A DNA stretch of 64,000 nt from Chryseobacterium angstadtii. GTDB taxonomy: Bacteria; Bacteroidota; Bacteroidia; Flavobacteriales; Weeksellaceae. Positions 8,217 through 16,360 of this stretch are shown in pieces. Under the pieces are notes generated by a model that saw only the letters and a list, made by a program, of their open reading frames with translations, was not told the DNA's origin and did not search any database. Location: assembly GCF_001045465.1 (NCBI RefSeq), contig NZ_LFND01000001.1, positions 62,001-126,000 on the forward strand, read 5' to 3'. How positions within the stretch are numbered: the first letter of the stretch is position 1; every line of letters begins with the position of its first letter. The position numbers and the translations under genes were made by a program.

Positions 8217-8810
8217 TTATTTCAAATCTGCCCAGATGCTGTAATCTACGGCTTTGGTAGCAGTCTGTTCTACAAATTCTGTGAATGGCTCGCACGGCAG
8301 AATGGCTTCTTTCCCTTCTCTTGCCAACTGCTGATAGAGCTTTGTTCCTTCTGTTTTCCAATGAATCATTTCATCTGAAACATCACGGATAATTTTGGCC
8401 GGGCTTCCTACAATCAGTTTTCTGGGTTCGCATGTGAAATTAGCAGGAACAAAAGCCAGAGCACCAATAATGCATTCATCGCCAATCACTGCTTTATCCA
8501 TCACGACCGAGTTCATTCCTACAAGACAGTTTTTACCGATATGTCCGGAATGGATAATAGCGCCATGCCCGATATGAGCAGATTCTTCCAGAATCGTTTC
8601 AATATTCGGGAAAACATGAAGGGTACAGTTTTCCTGAACATTAGCTCCGTCTTTGATGATAATTTTCCCCCAATCGCCACGGATTACTGCATTGGGGCCA
8701 ATATATACTTCTTCACCGATTTCCACATTCCCGATAATCACCGCCTGCGGATGAATATAGGCAGAGGGCTTGATAATGGGGCGGATACCGTGGTATGAGT
8801 AGATGTTCAT
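8217..8810 (-). CDS. paaY: PaaY-type hexapeptide-repeat protein (gamma carbonic anhydrase-like thioesterase)
   Basis: A 197-residue left-handed beta-helix protein, the same length as PaaY (about 196). Hexapeptide repeats run from about residue 20 to 135 (for example VIIGNVEIGEEVYIGPNAVI). The metal-binding His residues are seen in NCTLHVF and HIGHGAIIH. PaaY in other bacteria is a thioesterase that clears dead-end CoA adducts in phenylacetate catabolism. Context supports that role: it follows the paa thiolase on the same strand. A general gamma carbonic-anhydrase family member cannot be excluded by sequence alone. Confidence 0.82.
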   Translation of the reverse strand: MNIYSYHGIRPIIKPSAYIHPQAVIIGNVEIGEEVYIGPNAVIRGDWGKIIIKDGANVQENCTLHVFPNIETILEESAHIGHGAIIHSGHIGKNCLVGMNSVVMDKAVIGDECIIGALAFVPANFTCEPRKLIVGSPAKIIRDVSDEMIHWKTEGTKLYQQLAREGKEAILPCEPFTEFVEQTATKAVDYSIWADLK

Positions 8811-8822
8811 AAAATTTTTGTT

Positions 8823-8935
8823 AAAAATTTAATTTAACAATGTATCAATCTAACAGTTTACCAATCTCAAAACTCTGAGGTTACATTGATACTGTTACAC
8901 TGATACATTATTAGATTGTTACATTATTGAAAAAG
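8823..8935. repeat. Imperfect palindromic spacer between paaY and the thiolase gene
   Basis: The left half is built of units like AACAATGTATCAATCTAACA and the right half of their complements (TTACATTGATACTGTTACAC, then ACTGATACATTATTAG). The spacer could therefore fold into a long imperfect hairpin in DNA or mRNA. The same vocabulary recurs in the paa spacers at 10142, 10640, 13123, 16214, 19945 and 21000. Confidence 0.65.
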
Positions 8936-10141
8936 TTATACTTTTTCAATGATCATTGCATAGCCTTGTCCGACACCGATACAAAGGGTACACAGTGCAT
9001 ATTTCTTATTCTGCTTTTCAAGTTCAATTGCTGCGGAACCTACGATTCTTGCGCCTGACACTCCCAGCGGATGTCCAATAGCAATAGCACCTCCATTCGG
9101 ATTCACTCTTGAGTCATCATCTTTTAAGCCTAAACTTCTCGTTACGGCTAAAGCTTGTGCTGCAAATGCTTCATTCAGCTCAATAATATCCATATCTTCC
9201 AAAGAAAGGTTTAGTCTTTTTAATAGTTTCTGAGTAGCTTCTACAGGCCCGATTCCCATAATTCTAGGTTCTACACCTGCTACAGCTGATCCCAGGATTT
9301 TAGCTTTGGGCTTTAACCCATATTTTTTTACGGCTTCTTCACTTGCAAGGATAAGAGCTGCTGCTCCATCATTCATGCCGGATGCATTTCCAGCCGTCAC
9401 AGTTCCTTCTTTTCTGAATGCCGGACGAAGTTTTCCCAGACCTTCCATTGAGGAGGTTGGTTTGATAAATTCATCCTGAGCAAAAATTTTAGGATCTCCT
9501 TTTTTCTGAGGAATCTCAACGTTGACAATTTCTTCTGCCAATCTTCCGCTTTCCTGGGCTTTTGTCGCTTTCTGCTGAGACCAAAGGGCAAATTTATCCT
9601 GATCTTCTCTGCTGATGTTGTGGATATCTGCAAGGTTTTCCGCAGTTTCTCCCATTCCGTCCACACCATATAATTCTTTCATTTTCGGATTGACAAAACG
9701 CCATCCGAAAGTGGTATCGAACATCTGGCTGTCTCTTCCGAAGGCAGCCCCCGGTTTAGACATTACATAAGGCGAACGCGTCATATGTTCTACACCCCCG
9801 GCAATATAAATTTCACCTTCCCCAGCTGCAATAGAACGGAAAGCATTAGCAACCGCAGACATTCCGGAAGCACAAAGCCTGTTAACTGTTTCACCTCCTA
9901 TTTTATAAGGAAGTCCCGCTAATAACAGAGCCATTCTGGCTACGTTACGGTTATCTTCTCCTGCCTGGTTGGCACATCCAAAAATAACGTCTTCTATTTC
10001 TTCTACGGGCACTTCAGGATTTCTGCCAATAACTTCTTTAATAACTACTGCGGCCAAATCATCGGCTCTTACTTCTGATAATCCTCCCTGTAGTTTTGAT
10101 ATCGGGGTTCTTACGTAGTCTATGATGTATACGTTGTTCAT
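8936..10141 (-). CDS. paaJ: 3-oxoadipyl-CoA / 3-oxo-5,6-dehydrosuberyl-CoA thiolase
   Basis: A 401-residue thiolase that cleaves 3-oxo-5,6-didehydrosuberyl-CoA and 3-oxoadipyl-CoA, releasing acetyl-CoA and finally succinyl-CoA. The acylated nucleophile Cys90 is in [10 protein letters not shown], His357 in [11 protein letters not shown], and the acid/base Cys387 in CIGVGQG. The CIGVGQG variant is typical of the PaaJ/PcaF branch. Length is normal (about 400). It is flanked by palindromic spacers and lies between paaI and paaY. PcaF-type specificity alone is possible, but context favours phenylacetate. Confidence 0.9.
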   Translation of the reverse strand: MNNVYIIDYVRTPISKLQGGLSEVRADDLAAVVIKEVIGRNPEVPVEEIEDVIFGCANQAGEDNRNVARMALLLAGLPYKIGGETVNRLCASGMSAVANAFRSIAAGEGEIYIAGGVEHMTRSPYVMSKPGAAFGRDSQMFDTTFGWRFVNPKMKELYGVDGMGETAENLADIHNISREDQDKFALWSQQKATKAQESGRLAEEIVNVEIPQKKGDPKIFAQDEFIKPTSSMEGLGKLRPAFRKEGTVTAGNASGMNDGAAALILASEEAVKKYGLKPKAKILGSAVAGVEPRIMGIGPVEATQKLLKRLNLSLEDMDIIELNEAFAAQALAVTRSLGLKDDDSRVNPNGGAIAIGHPLGVSGARIVGSAAIELEKQNKKYALCTLCIGVGQGYAMIIEKV

Positions 10142-10225
10142 TTTTATTAATTTAACAATGTATCAGTTTAACAATGTAACAATTGGATTGGTAGATTGGT
10201 ACATTTTCAAATTGGTACATTTTGT
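10142..10225. repeat. Imperfect palindromic spacer between thiolase and paaI
   Basis: Contains AACAATGTATCAGTTTAACA and AATGTAACAATT followed by complementary GGTAGATTGGTACATT and AATTGGTACATT units. It is the same spacer family as at 8823-8935. Confidence 0.6.
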
Positions 10226-10639
10226 TTATAGTTCTGTTACTTTTTTTCCGATTTTATAGACGGTTCCGACAAATTTTGCAATGAGTTCATTGTTTTGGTT
10301 GGTGATTTTAATGTCGTAAACGGCTGTTTTTCTGGTGTCATTTACCAGAATGCTTTCTGCTCTGAAAACATCACCTTCTTTTCCTGCTTTGGTAAAATTG
10401 ATGATGCAGTTCAGGGCTACAGCTGCATCTCCGGTATTGTTGGATGAAAATGCGAGCGCAGAGTCTGCAAAAGCAAATGTAACTCCACCGTGAACGGTTC
10501 TAAGCCCATTAATCATTTCTTTTTTGATGGGCATTTCAATTAAACAATAATTTTCTTTTACGTCGATCATTTTGATATTCATCCATTGGGAAAAATAATC
10601 CTGTTCGAACATATAATCTGCAACTTGTCTCGGCGTCAT
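10226..10639 (-). CDS. paaI: PaaI hot-dog thioesterase
   Basis: A 137-residue hot-dog fold thioesterase. The HGG motif is at residues 50-52 and the catalytic Asp59 lies in the central helix (TFAFADSALAFSSN), as in PaaI. PaaI hydrolyses ring-hydroxylated phenylacetyl-CoA and related CoA esters to free CoA trapped in stalled intermediates. Length matches the family (about 140). It lies between paaH and the thiolase, with palindromic spacers on both sides. Confidence 0.9.
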   Translation of the reverse strand: MTPRQVADYMFEQDYFSQWMNIKMIDVKENYCLIEMPIKKEMINGLRTVHGGVTFAFADSALAFSSNNTGDAAVALNCIINFTKAGKEGDVFRAESILVNDTRKTAVYDIKITNQNNELIAKFVGTVYKIGKKVTEL

Positions 10640-10744
10640 TTCTTTTAATTTAACAGTGTATCAATGTAACAGTTTACCAGTAGAAATTCCTCAGTAATCC
10701 CGGAATGATCAGTGGATTGTTACATTGTTAGATTTATTATATTG
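10640..10744. repeat. Imperfect palindromic spacer between paaI and paaH
   Basis: The left half has AACAGTGTATCAATGTAACA; the right half has complementary GGATTGTTACATTGTTAG and TATTGTTACATT. It belongs to the paa spacer family seen at 8823 and 10142. Confidence 0.6.
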
Positions 10745-11875
10745 TTACATTTTACGAAGTAAAGGGCTTTGTCTGTATCTTTCTTCCTGATATTCTTCGT
10801 AAAGGTTTTGCAGGGTTTGAGAGATTTTTGAATACCCTATTTCTTTTCCCCAGCTTAGTAAACCTTTAGGATAATTAACACCTTTCTGCATGGCCAGTTC
10901 AATGTCTTCATCATTGGCTACTCCCAGTCTTTTGGCTTCTACAGCTTCATTGATGAGCATTGAAATGATTCTTAAAAAAATCTGCTCATATAGTGCATCG
11001 CCTTTCTGTGCAACGGGTTTTTCTGCTCCTTCCGCATAATCATAGAACCCTTTTCCTGTTTTTCTGCCGTGAAGTTTAGCTTCAGACATTCTTTGCTGGA
11101 GTAAAGACGGTTTGTATTTCGGGTCGTAGAAGTAGTCTTTATAAACAGTAGTTGTTACAGCAAAATTGACATCAACACCAATTAAATCCATCAGCTCGAA
11201 AGGACCCATTTTAAAGTTCCCAATCGTTCTCATGGCTTCGTCTACCTGTTCCGGGGACGCTATATTTTCTTCAACAATTCGAAGGCCTTCTCCGTAGTAC
11301 GGACGTGCAATTCTGTTGACAATAAATCCAGGAATATCTTTTGCAATAACAGGAACTTTACCCCAATCTTTCATAAGGCTGTACATGTTCTCTGCCAATG
11401 ATTTTTCCGTTAATAAGGAAGGAATGATTTCAACCAGCGGCATCAACGGAGCCGGATTGAAAAAGTGAATTCCGATGAAACGCTCCGGTTTCTTTAATTC
11501 TGCACCAAGAGAGGTGATAGAAATAGATGATGTATTGGACGCAATGATACAGTTTTCGGAAACATAGGTTTCAAGTTCTGTAAATACTTTGGTCTTTATT
11601 TCCTTGTTTTCAATGATGGCTTCTATAACCAGATCGGAATTTTTCAGATCCTGTAAAGCCTCACCTTTAACAATATTATTTTTAATTTCTGTGGCTTTTT
11701 CCTGAGAAATTTTGGCTTTCTCAACGAGTTTCTGAAGTGTTTTCTCTAAGCCTGAAAGAGCTTTGTCGATTTGAGGAGCATTGGCATCAAATAAAACAAC
11801 TTTGCATCCTGCTGTTGCAGCCACCTGGGCAATTCCTACGCCCATAGTTCCTGCCCCAATAATTCCTATATTCAT
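10745..11875 (-). CDS. paaH: 3-hydroxyadipyl-CoA dehydrogenase
   Basis: A 376-residue NAD-dependent 3-hydroxyacyl-CoA dehydrogenase. The Rossmann motif GAGTMG is at residues 7-12. The catalytic region IHFFNPAPLMPLVEII follows at about residues 137-153, and the C-terminal helical domain includes KDIPGFIVNRIARPYYGEG. In phenylacetate breakdown this enzyme oxidises 3-hydroxyadipyl-CoA to 3-oxoadipyl-CoA. It is shorter than E. coli PaaH (about 475), as in many Bacteroidetes. One arm of the inverted repeat that brackets the four-helix-bundle gene lies 15 bp upstream of its ATG. Confidence 0.88.
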   Translation of the reverse strand: MNIGIIGAGTMGVGIAQVAATAGCKVVLFDANAPQIDKALSGLEKTLQKLVEKAKISQEKATEIKNNIVKGEALQDLKNSDLVIEAIIENKEIKTKVFTELETYVSENCIIASNTSSISITSLGAELKKPERFIGIHFFNPAPLMPLVEIIPSLLTEKSLAENMYSLMKDWGKVPVIAKDIPGFIVNRIARPYYGEGLRIVEENIASPEQVDEAMRTIGNFKMGPFELMDLIGVDVNFAVTTTVYKDYFYDPKYKPSLLQQRMSEAKLHGRKTGKGFYDYAEGAEKPVAQKGDALYEQIFLRIISMLINEAVEAKRLGVANDEDIELAMQKGVNYPKGLLSWGKEIGYSKISQTLQNLYEEYQEERYRQSPLLRKM

Positions 11876-11890
11876 AATTTAAATTTGAAG

Positions 11891-11919
11891 ATTTGAAAAT
11901 GAGTTAATTTGAAAATTTA
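11891..11919. repeat. Left arm of a perfect 29-bp inverted repeat
   Basis: This 29-bp stretch (starting ATTTGAAAATGAGTTAATTT) is the exact reverse complement of 12290-12318. The pair brackets the four-helix-bundle gene at 11933-12286 and nothing else. Confidence 0.92.
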
Positions 11920-11932
11920 TTAGTGAGAACAA

Positions 11933-12286
11933 TTATTTAATTTTTGAAGTTGAAATAATTTTAGAGAGAATTAGTAAAATTTCCTTTATTTCAAAAAATA
12001 ATTTTTCATCGGGAGAATCCAAATGTGGAGACTGTAGGCATAGCAAAAGCCAATACTCAGTCTCGTCCGCTTCTTTGGCAGCTATTTTTATTTTATGAAT
12101 AAAATCGGCTTTGCTTTCAGCATTTTGGGCCTCTCTCACATTCGCCCCAATAGAAGTTCCAGATTTAAAAATTTGATTGGCAAGTGAAAATCTATGAGTC
12201 TTATGTAATATTTCCGAAAACTCAATAATATGTAATGCAAACTCAAAAGTTTTATTTACAATAATATTCTCTTTGTCACTTCTCAT
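11933..12286 (-). CDS. Four-helix-bundle protein (23S rRNA intervening-sequence protein family)
   Basis: A 117-residue basic/helical protein with the signature of the family (FSLANQIFKSGTSIGANVREAQ, then KADFIHKIKIAAKEADETEYWLLL). The fold is four antiparallel helices forming pentamers. Family members are encoded in 23S rRNA intervening sequences of Leptospira and relatives, and the Avd protein of diversity-generating retroelements is a distant cousin. The molecular role is unknown, though nucleic-acid binding is suspected. Its ATG is 4 bp from the right arm of a perfect 29-bp inverted repeat, and the left arm is 14 bp past its stop. It sits between paaG and paaH with no evident role in the pathway, so it looks like an insert. 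Confidence 0.85.
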   Translation of the reverse strand: MRSDKENIIVNKTFEFALHIIEFSEILHKTHRFSLANQIFKSGTSIGANVREAQNAESKADFIHKIKIAAKEADETEYWLLLCLQSPHLDSPDEKLFFEIKEILLILSKIISTSKIK

Positions 12287-12289
12287 TTT

Positions 12290-12318
12290 TAAATTTTCAA
12301 ATTAACTCATTTTCAAAT
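12290..12318. repeat. Right arm of a perfect 29-bp inverted repeat
   Basis: The exact reverse complement of 11891-11919. It fills the gap between the four-helix-bundle start codon and the paaG stop, which is 3 bp away. A related sequence family occurs in the paaC-paaD spacer (18737-18836). Confidence 0.92.
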
Positions 12319-12321
12319 TAA

Positions 12322-13122
12322 TTATTTTCCTTTATAATCAGGTTTTCTTTTCTGTAAAAAGGCATTTACACCTTCGATGAAGTCTTCTGTTTCTGCAGCT
12401 TCCTGTTGTAGATCACCCTCCAGTTCCAATTGTTCTTTTAATGTGTTGGTATAAGACTGGGCAAATGCTTTCTTGGTTAATTTAAGAGCAGCAGTCGGCA
12501 TATTTGACATTTTTTCAAGAATCTCCATAGATTTCGGAGCAAATTCTTCCTCAGTGAAAACTTCGGCTACCAAACCGTAAGATTTAGATTCTTCCGCTGA
12601 TAATTTTTTACCGGTAAATGCTAAATAATTCGCTAACTGTCTTCCTAATAATTTTGGTAAGAAATAAGTTCCTCCCGTATCAGGAATCAATCCGATATTT
12701 GAAAAGGCCTGGGAGAAATAGGATTTATCTACCGCCAAAACAAAATCGCAAATGAGGGCCAGCATAGCCCCGGCTCCTACTGCAGGACCGTTTACCAATG
12801 CCACAACAGGTTTTTTGCAACGCGTGATTTCCGTTACCAAAGGATTGTAGTAATCCACTACAATTTTTCTGATGATATCGTGATCATGGTGTTCGTTACC
12901 CTGCACAAAAGCATCATCCAGATTCTGACCGGAACAGAAAGCTCTTCCTCTTCCGGAAATTGCTACGCATCTTACGATAGGGTCTTCACTACATTCTTTA
13001 ACAAAATCTTTCAGATCTGATAAAGAAGGCTTGGTAAGCGCATTCATGGTTTCCGGCTGATTGAGATAAGCAATTTTCAGTTTTCCGTCAAAATGCGTTT
13101 CAATATCAAGTTGTGTATACAT
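12322..13122 (-). CDS. paaG: 2-(1,2-epoxy-1,2-dihydrophenyl)acetyl-CoA isomerase
   Basis: A 266-residue crotonase-family enzyme of the PaaG branch. It isomerises the ring-1,2-epoxide of phenylacetyl-CoA to the oxepin-CoA. Visible features are RAFCSGQNLDD, the oxyanion segment GPAVGAGAMLALICDFVLA, the Asp-bearing loop IGLIPDTGGT, and the C-terminal LEGDLQQEAAETEDFIEGVNAFLQKRKP helix. Its overall pattern is close to E. coli PaaG, and the length is normal. It is the only crotonase in the cluster; the second one expected (PaaF) is not here. Confidence 0.9.
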   Translation of the reverse strand: MYTQLDIETHFDGKLKIAYLNQPETMNALTKPSLSDLKDFVKECSEDPIVRCVAISGRGRAFCSGQNLDDAFVQGNEHHDHDIIRKIVVDYYNPLVTEITRCKKPVVALVNGPAVGAGAMLALICDFVLAVDKSYFSQAFSNIGLIPDTGGTYFLPKLLGRQLANYLAFTGKKLSAEESKSYGLVAEVFTEEEFAPKSMEILEKMSNMPTAALKLTKKAFAQSYTNTLKEQLELEGDLQQEAAETEDFIEGVNAFLQKRKPDYKGK

Positions 13123-13324
13123 GGTTTTTAAATTTAAAATTAATGGGTTAAAAAATTAGAGAATTACACTGCTCTAATTTAACAATATTAAATAATGTGG
13201 CAATCTCTCCGGCATAACAATCTAACAGATTAACAATGCTGCAAATAAATCTAACAATGTATCAGTTTAACAGTGTAGCAATTATTTTGCTGTTGTTAAA
13301 CTGGTACATTGATTTATTGGTACA
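13123..13324. repeat. Palindromic spacer upstream of paaG
   Basis: Two hairpin-forming units are visible. One is TTAGAGAATTACACTGCTCTAA, near 13156. The other is a long imperfect palindrome centred near 13287, whose left arm AATGTATCAGTTTAACAGTG (from 13256) pairs with TTGTTAAACTGGTACATTG (ending near 13314). The spacer also contains one copy of a 39-bp direct repeat (13215-13253). Confidence 0.65.
13215..13253. repeat. 39-bp direct repeat, copy 1
   Basis: Identical over 39 bp to 16258-16296 (both begin TAACAATCTAACAGATTAAC). The two copies lie 3043 bp apart and flank the T9SS cargo gene. The sequence diverges immediately outside the repeat. Confidence 0.9.
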
Positions 13325-16213
13325 TTAATTAAGTATTTTTTTTGTCCAAGTTTTATTATTTTCATCCAATATTTTTACAATATAATTTCCTCTGCTTAGA
13401 ATCTCAAATCTGAATCGATCGGAAAGTACCTTATCATACTCCCTAACCAATTTACCCGAGAAGTCAAATATTTTGACATTCTTCATTTTATTCTTTGATA
13501 TAATTTCGAAGGAATTGGAATCTTTATATATATTTATTTCAGCAGCATTATCTGTAATAATCCTTTTTAAGGATTTATTTGATGCTACTTCCGGATTGGG
13601 TGTCAAATATCGGGGCTGTAAATTAATATCCCCTTCACACTTATTATTCCACCAGTCTATAATTTCATTTAATATAAAATTTTGTGGACTGCTGCTCATC
13701 TGATTTTTGAAAACCTGAAGTTTCGAGTCTTTACCTGATACATTATACATTGCAAAAATATGAGATTTACTATCGTTACCTAAATTGAAATCAACAATTT
13801 TCCCACTTGTCTTCTTCGGGTTATAGTTCATTGAATTCCAAAAACCAGGAGCACCTAAATAGTTGAAGCCAGATGTATTTCCCTGAAACAGGTGTAATTT
13901 TGTCTGGTTCGTATCAGATTCGTAAAGCACTGCAATATCATCAGCATTATTGTCTCCGTCAAAGTCACCTGAAACAATCCTATTGACAAACTGAGCAGAA
14001 GGATATCCAGGATCACTCCACCTGTTTTCAAAATCAAATTTCACCCCTGTCCCTTTAAATACATGTATACTGCTCGCATCATTACTATCCTTATAAAAAA
14101 CAGCAATATCATCATTTTTACCATCACTATCAAAATCTCCGGATACTATATTACTTACAGTTTTATCTGATGAATAATTTTCATTTTTCCAAAATCCTTC
14201 GGCTCCTAAATATTTAAATGGCAAATTAGCTCCCTGTCCCTGGAATATGTGTATTCTGGTTTCATTATTACCATATCTGTAAAATGTGGCAATATCATCG
14301 TGATTACCATCATTATCAAAATCTCCTGATACTATCTTATCACCTATCAGGTCCGTATAATATCCCGTATCTCCCCAATTCCCTTGAGCTCCAGTATACT
14401 CAAAGTCTGTTCCTGTACCTTTGAATAAATGTATTCTGGTTTCTCCATTACCATAATCATACATGACCGCTATATCATCAAACTTTCCATCACTGTCAAA
14501 ATCTCCGGAAACCACTCTATTTGAAAATGCACTTAAAGGATATCCTGTAGATTTCCATACTTTTTTGACAGAAGATACTGTCCCGGTAGGTGAAATTTTA
14601 GCTACGTTTAAAAAAGTCATATCTCCATTCGTTGAAAAGTAGGCAATCTCATTTTTTATACCATCATGATCAAAGTCCAGAGAAACGGGTCTGGAAGTTT
14701 TTTCTGAATCAAAGAAGTTGGTATTATCTACTTCAAACACTTTAGTATTATTGGCCATCGCCTTTGTATAATCCAGATAAAAAGCCAGAGAGGGCATATA
14801 TATTACTGATTTATAATTCCCCTGCCCGTTTGTAATTGGCTTTATCCATTCTCCGGTAGAAGCACTTACTATATTAAGTAATTTTTTTAATTCTTTAGTT
14901 TCTGTTTCACTAAAATTATCCGCAGCAAATCGGGAATAGTATGCAAGCAGTGCAATACATTCAACAATATCATCAGAATAATAATATCCATATTTTGGAT
15001 CAGGTAAAGGATTACAATACTTGTCATTATAAACATAGCTTGTTGCTCCAAAACTACCCCCCGGCCGATAATCCACCCGATACTTTATAATATGATTGGT
15101 TGCTTTTTTTATAGAAGAAGATAACATCTCTCTAGTCTGTATATCAGATTTAGGGATACAGTCTAACGCATCTATAAGAGCCCTGAGTGTAATCGTATGA
15201 TAAACAATTTTAGATTCATGAAATATATTATCCTGCGGCCCTGCTCCTTCTTTCCACGTTCCGTTACAAATATCATTTTCATTGTTACTATTGTAATATT
15301 GTCTATTTGCAAACCACTCTCCTAATTCTTTAATTCTTTCGAGATACTTACAATCACCTGTAATTTTATAAGCTTTTGATAATCCCCACAAGCCAAATGC
15401 TGTATAGTTAACAGAATTATAATCTGCATTATAACTTGGCGAATTATAATCTGGATCAGTGGGTTGGGTAAGATCATCATTTATAGCTTTTCTCCATATA
15501 TGCTCTGCACTTTTAACGATTGTCTGATACAAATTTTCAGGCAGTGCAATATTATTTTTTTTCAGATACAGATATCCTTCACATAAAGCTGCTAAAGCAT
15601 TTCCTGTTTCATAAACAAGAACCCTGTTATAGGCTCCAGTTCTCTGGACATTATCATTCTGTTCGAAACTTGTCTGGGCATTCCCAGGCTGGGTTTCACC
15701 TCTCGTCCACCAATAAATATAACCTCCATTGGGCTGAATCTGACTAATTAAATATTTTAATCCCTGCACAATAGTTTGGTAGTTATTTTGATTTCCAAAA
15801 TAATTATCAAAATGGATCAGTGCCCTGATCTGTTTACCCGTATCCCTGGGCTGTGGATGGCTGCTCCAATATGGTGCTAAATAACCAGGTATTGTAGTAT
15901 CACTCTCGTAGAACTTTTGGTAACCATTTATATTTGGATTCTGCTGATATTCGTATCCGCTAAAATATCCCCTGAACCAAGAACCTTCGTCCCAGTTTCC
16001 ATTTGCATACTCTGGCTGATAGTTATTAGCAGGATTTATAGAAGTTAGTTTAGGCTGTGCCATAAATGTTTTACTTAGAGTAATTACATTTTGTATCGCT
16101 GTATTATCTACAGCAACTGCACTATTAAAATTTGAGGGAATATTATGTATTAAAGGTTGAGTTTGAGCACTCAACAATGAAGAGAAAAAAAATAAGCTTA
16201 AAAAATATTTCAT
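13325..16213 (-). CDS. Secreted T9SS cargo protein: alpha-toroid domain, FG-GAP-like repeats, type A sorting domain
   Basis: A 962-residue exported protein with a signal peptide at residues 1-16 (MKYFLSLFFFSSLLSA). Residues about 60-480 are mostly helical with repeated aromatic/Gly turns (GGYIYWW, ALAALCEGYLYL, YTAFGLWGLSKAY), like an (alpha/alpha)-barrel glycosidase or lyase; the family is not identified. Residues about 510-840 hold six FG-GAP/VCBS-like repeats with Asp-rich calcium loops (VSGDFDSDGKFDDIAV and variants), the last degenerate. The end (about 885-962, finishing YIVKILDENNKTWTKKILN) is a type A T9SS C-terminal sorting domain. It therefore goes to the cell surface or medium. It has no evident role in phenylacetate breakdown, and direct repeats flank it. 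Confidence 0.8.
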   Translation of the reverse strand: MKYFLSLFFFSSLLSAQTQPLIHNIPSNFNSAVAVDNTAIQNVITLSKTFMAQPKLTSINPANNYQPEYANGNWDEGSWFRGYFSGYEYQQNPNINGYQKFYESDTTIPGYLAPYWSSHPQPRDTGKQIRALIHFDNYFGNQNNYQTIVQGLKYLISQIQPNGGYIYWWTRGETQPGNAQTSFEQNDNVQRTGAYNRVLVYETGNALAALCEGYLYLKKNNIALPENLYQTIVKSAEHIWRKAINDDLTQPTDPDYNSPSYNADYNSVNYTAFGLWGLSKAYKITGDCKYLERIKELGEWFANRQYYNSNNENDICNGTWKEGAGPQDNIFHESKIVYHTITLRALIDALDCIPKSDIQTREMLSSSIKKATNHIIKYRVDYRPGGSFGATSYVYNDKYCNPLPDPKYGYYYSDDIVECIALLAYYSRFAADNFSETETKELKKLLNIVSASTGEWIKPITNGQGNYKSVIYMPSLAFYLDYTKAMANNTKVFEVDNTNFFDSEKTSRPVSLDFDHDGIKNEIAYFSTNGDMTFLNVAKISPTGTVSSVKKVWKSTGYPLSAFSNRVVSGDFDSDGKFDDIAVMYDYGNGETRIHLFKGTGTDFEYTGAQGNWGDTGYYTDLIGDKIVSGDFDNDGNHDDIATFYRYGNNETRIHIFQGQGANLPFKYLGAEGFWKNENYSSDKTVSNIVSGDFDSDGKNDDIAVFYKDSNDASSIHVFKGTGVKFDFENRWSDPGYPSAQFVNRIVSGDFDGDNNADDIAVLYESDTNQTKLHLFQGNTSGFNYLGAPGFWNSMNYNPKKTSGKIVDFNLGNDSKSHIFAMYNVSGKDSKLQVFKNQMSSSPQNFILNEIIDWWNNKCEGDINLQPRYLTPNPEVASNKSLKRIITDNAAEINIYKDSNSFEIISKNKMKNVKIFDFSGKLVREYDKVLSDRFRFEILSRGNYIVKILDENNKTWTKKILN

Positions 16214-16360
16214 ACTATTGGATTTTTTATAAAATTTGATTCTAAATCTTTTATATGTAACAATCTAACAGATTAACAATGCTGCAAATAAATCTAGTAA
16301 TGTAGCAGTCTAACAATTATTCTAGCATTGTTAGACTGCTGCATTATATCATTCAAATAA
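16214..16360. repeat. Palindromic spacer with 39-bp direct repeat, copy 2
   Basis: The direct-repeat copy is 16258-16296. Next to it AATGTAGCAGTCTAACAAT pairs with ATTGTTAGACTGCTGCATT (19-bp arms, one mismatch, 9-nt loop, ending near 16345). The hairpin may act as a terminator or an mRNA element between the beta-helix and cargo genes. Confidence 0.7.

Noticed and set aside
11933..12286. Possible diversity-generating retroelement because Avd is also a four-helix bundle
   Set aside because: No reverse transcriptase, template repeat or variable repeat is seen near it.
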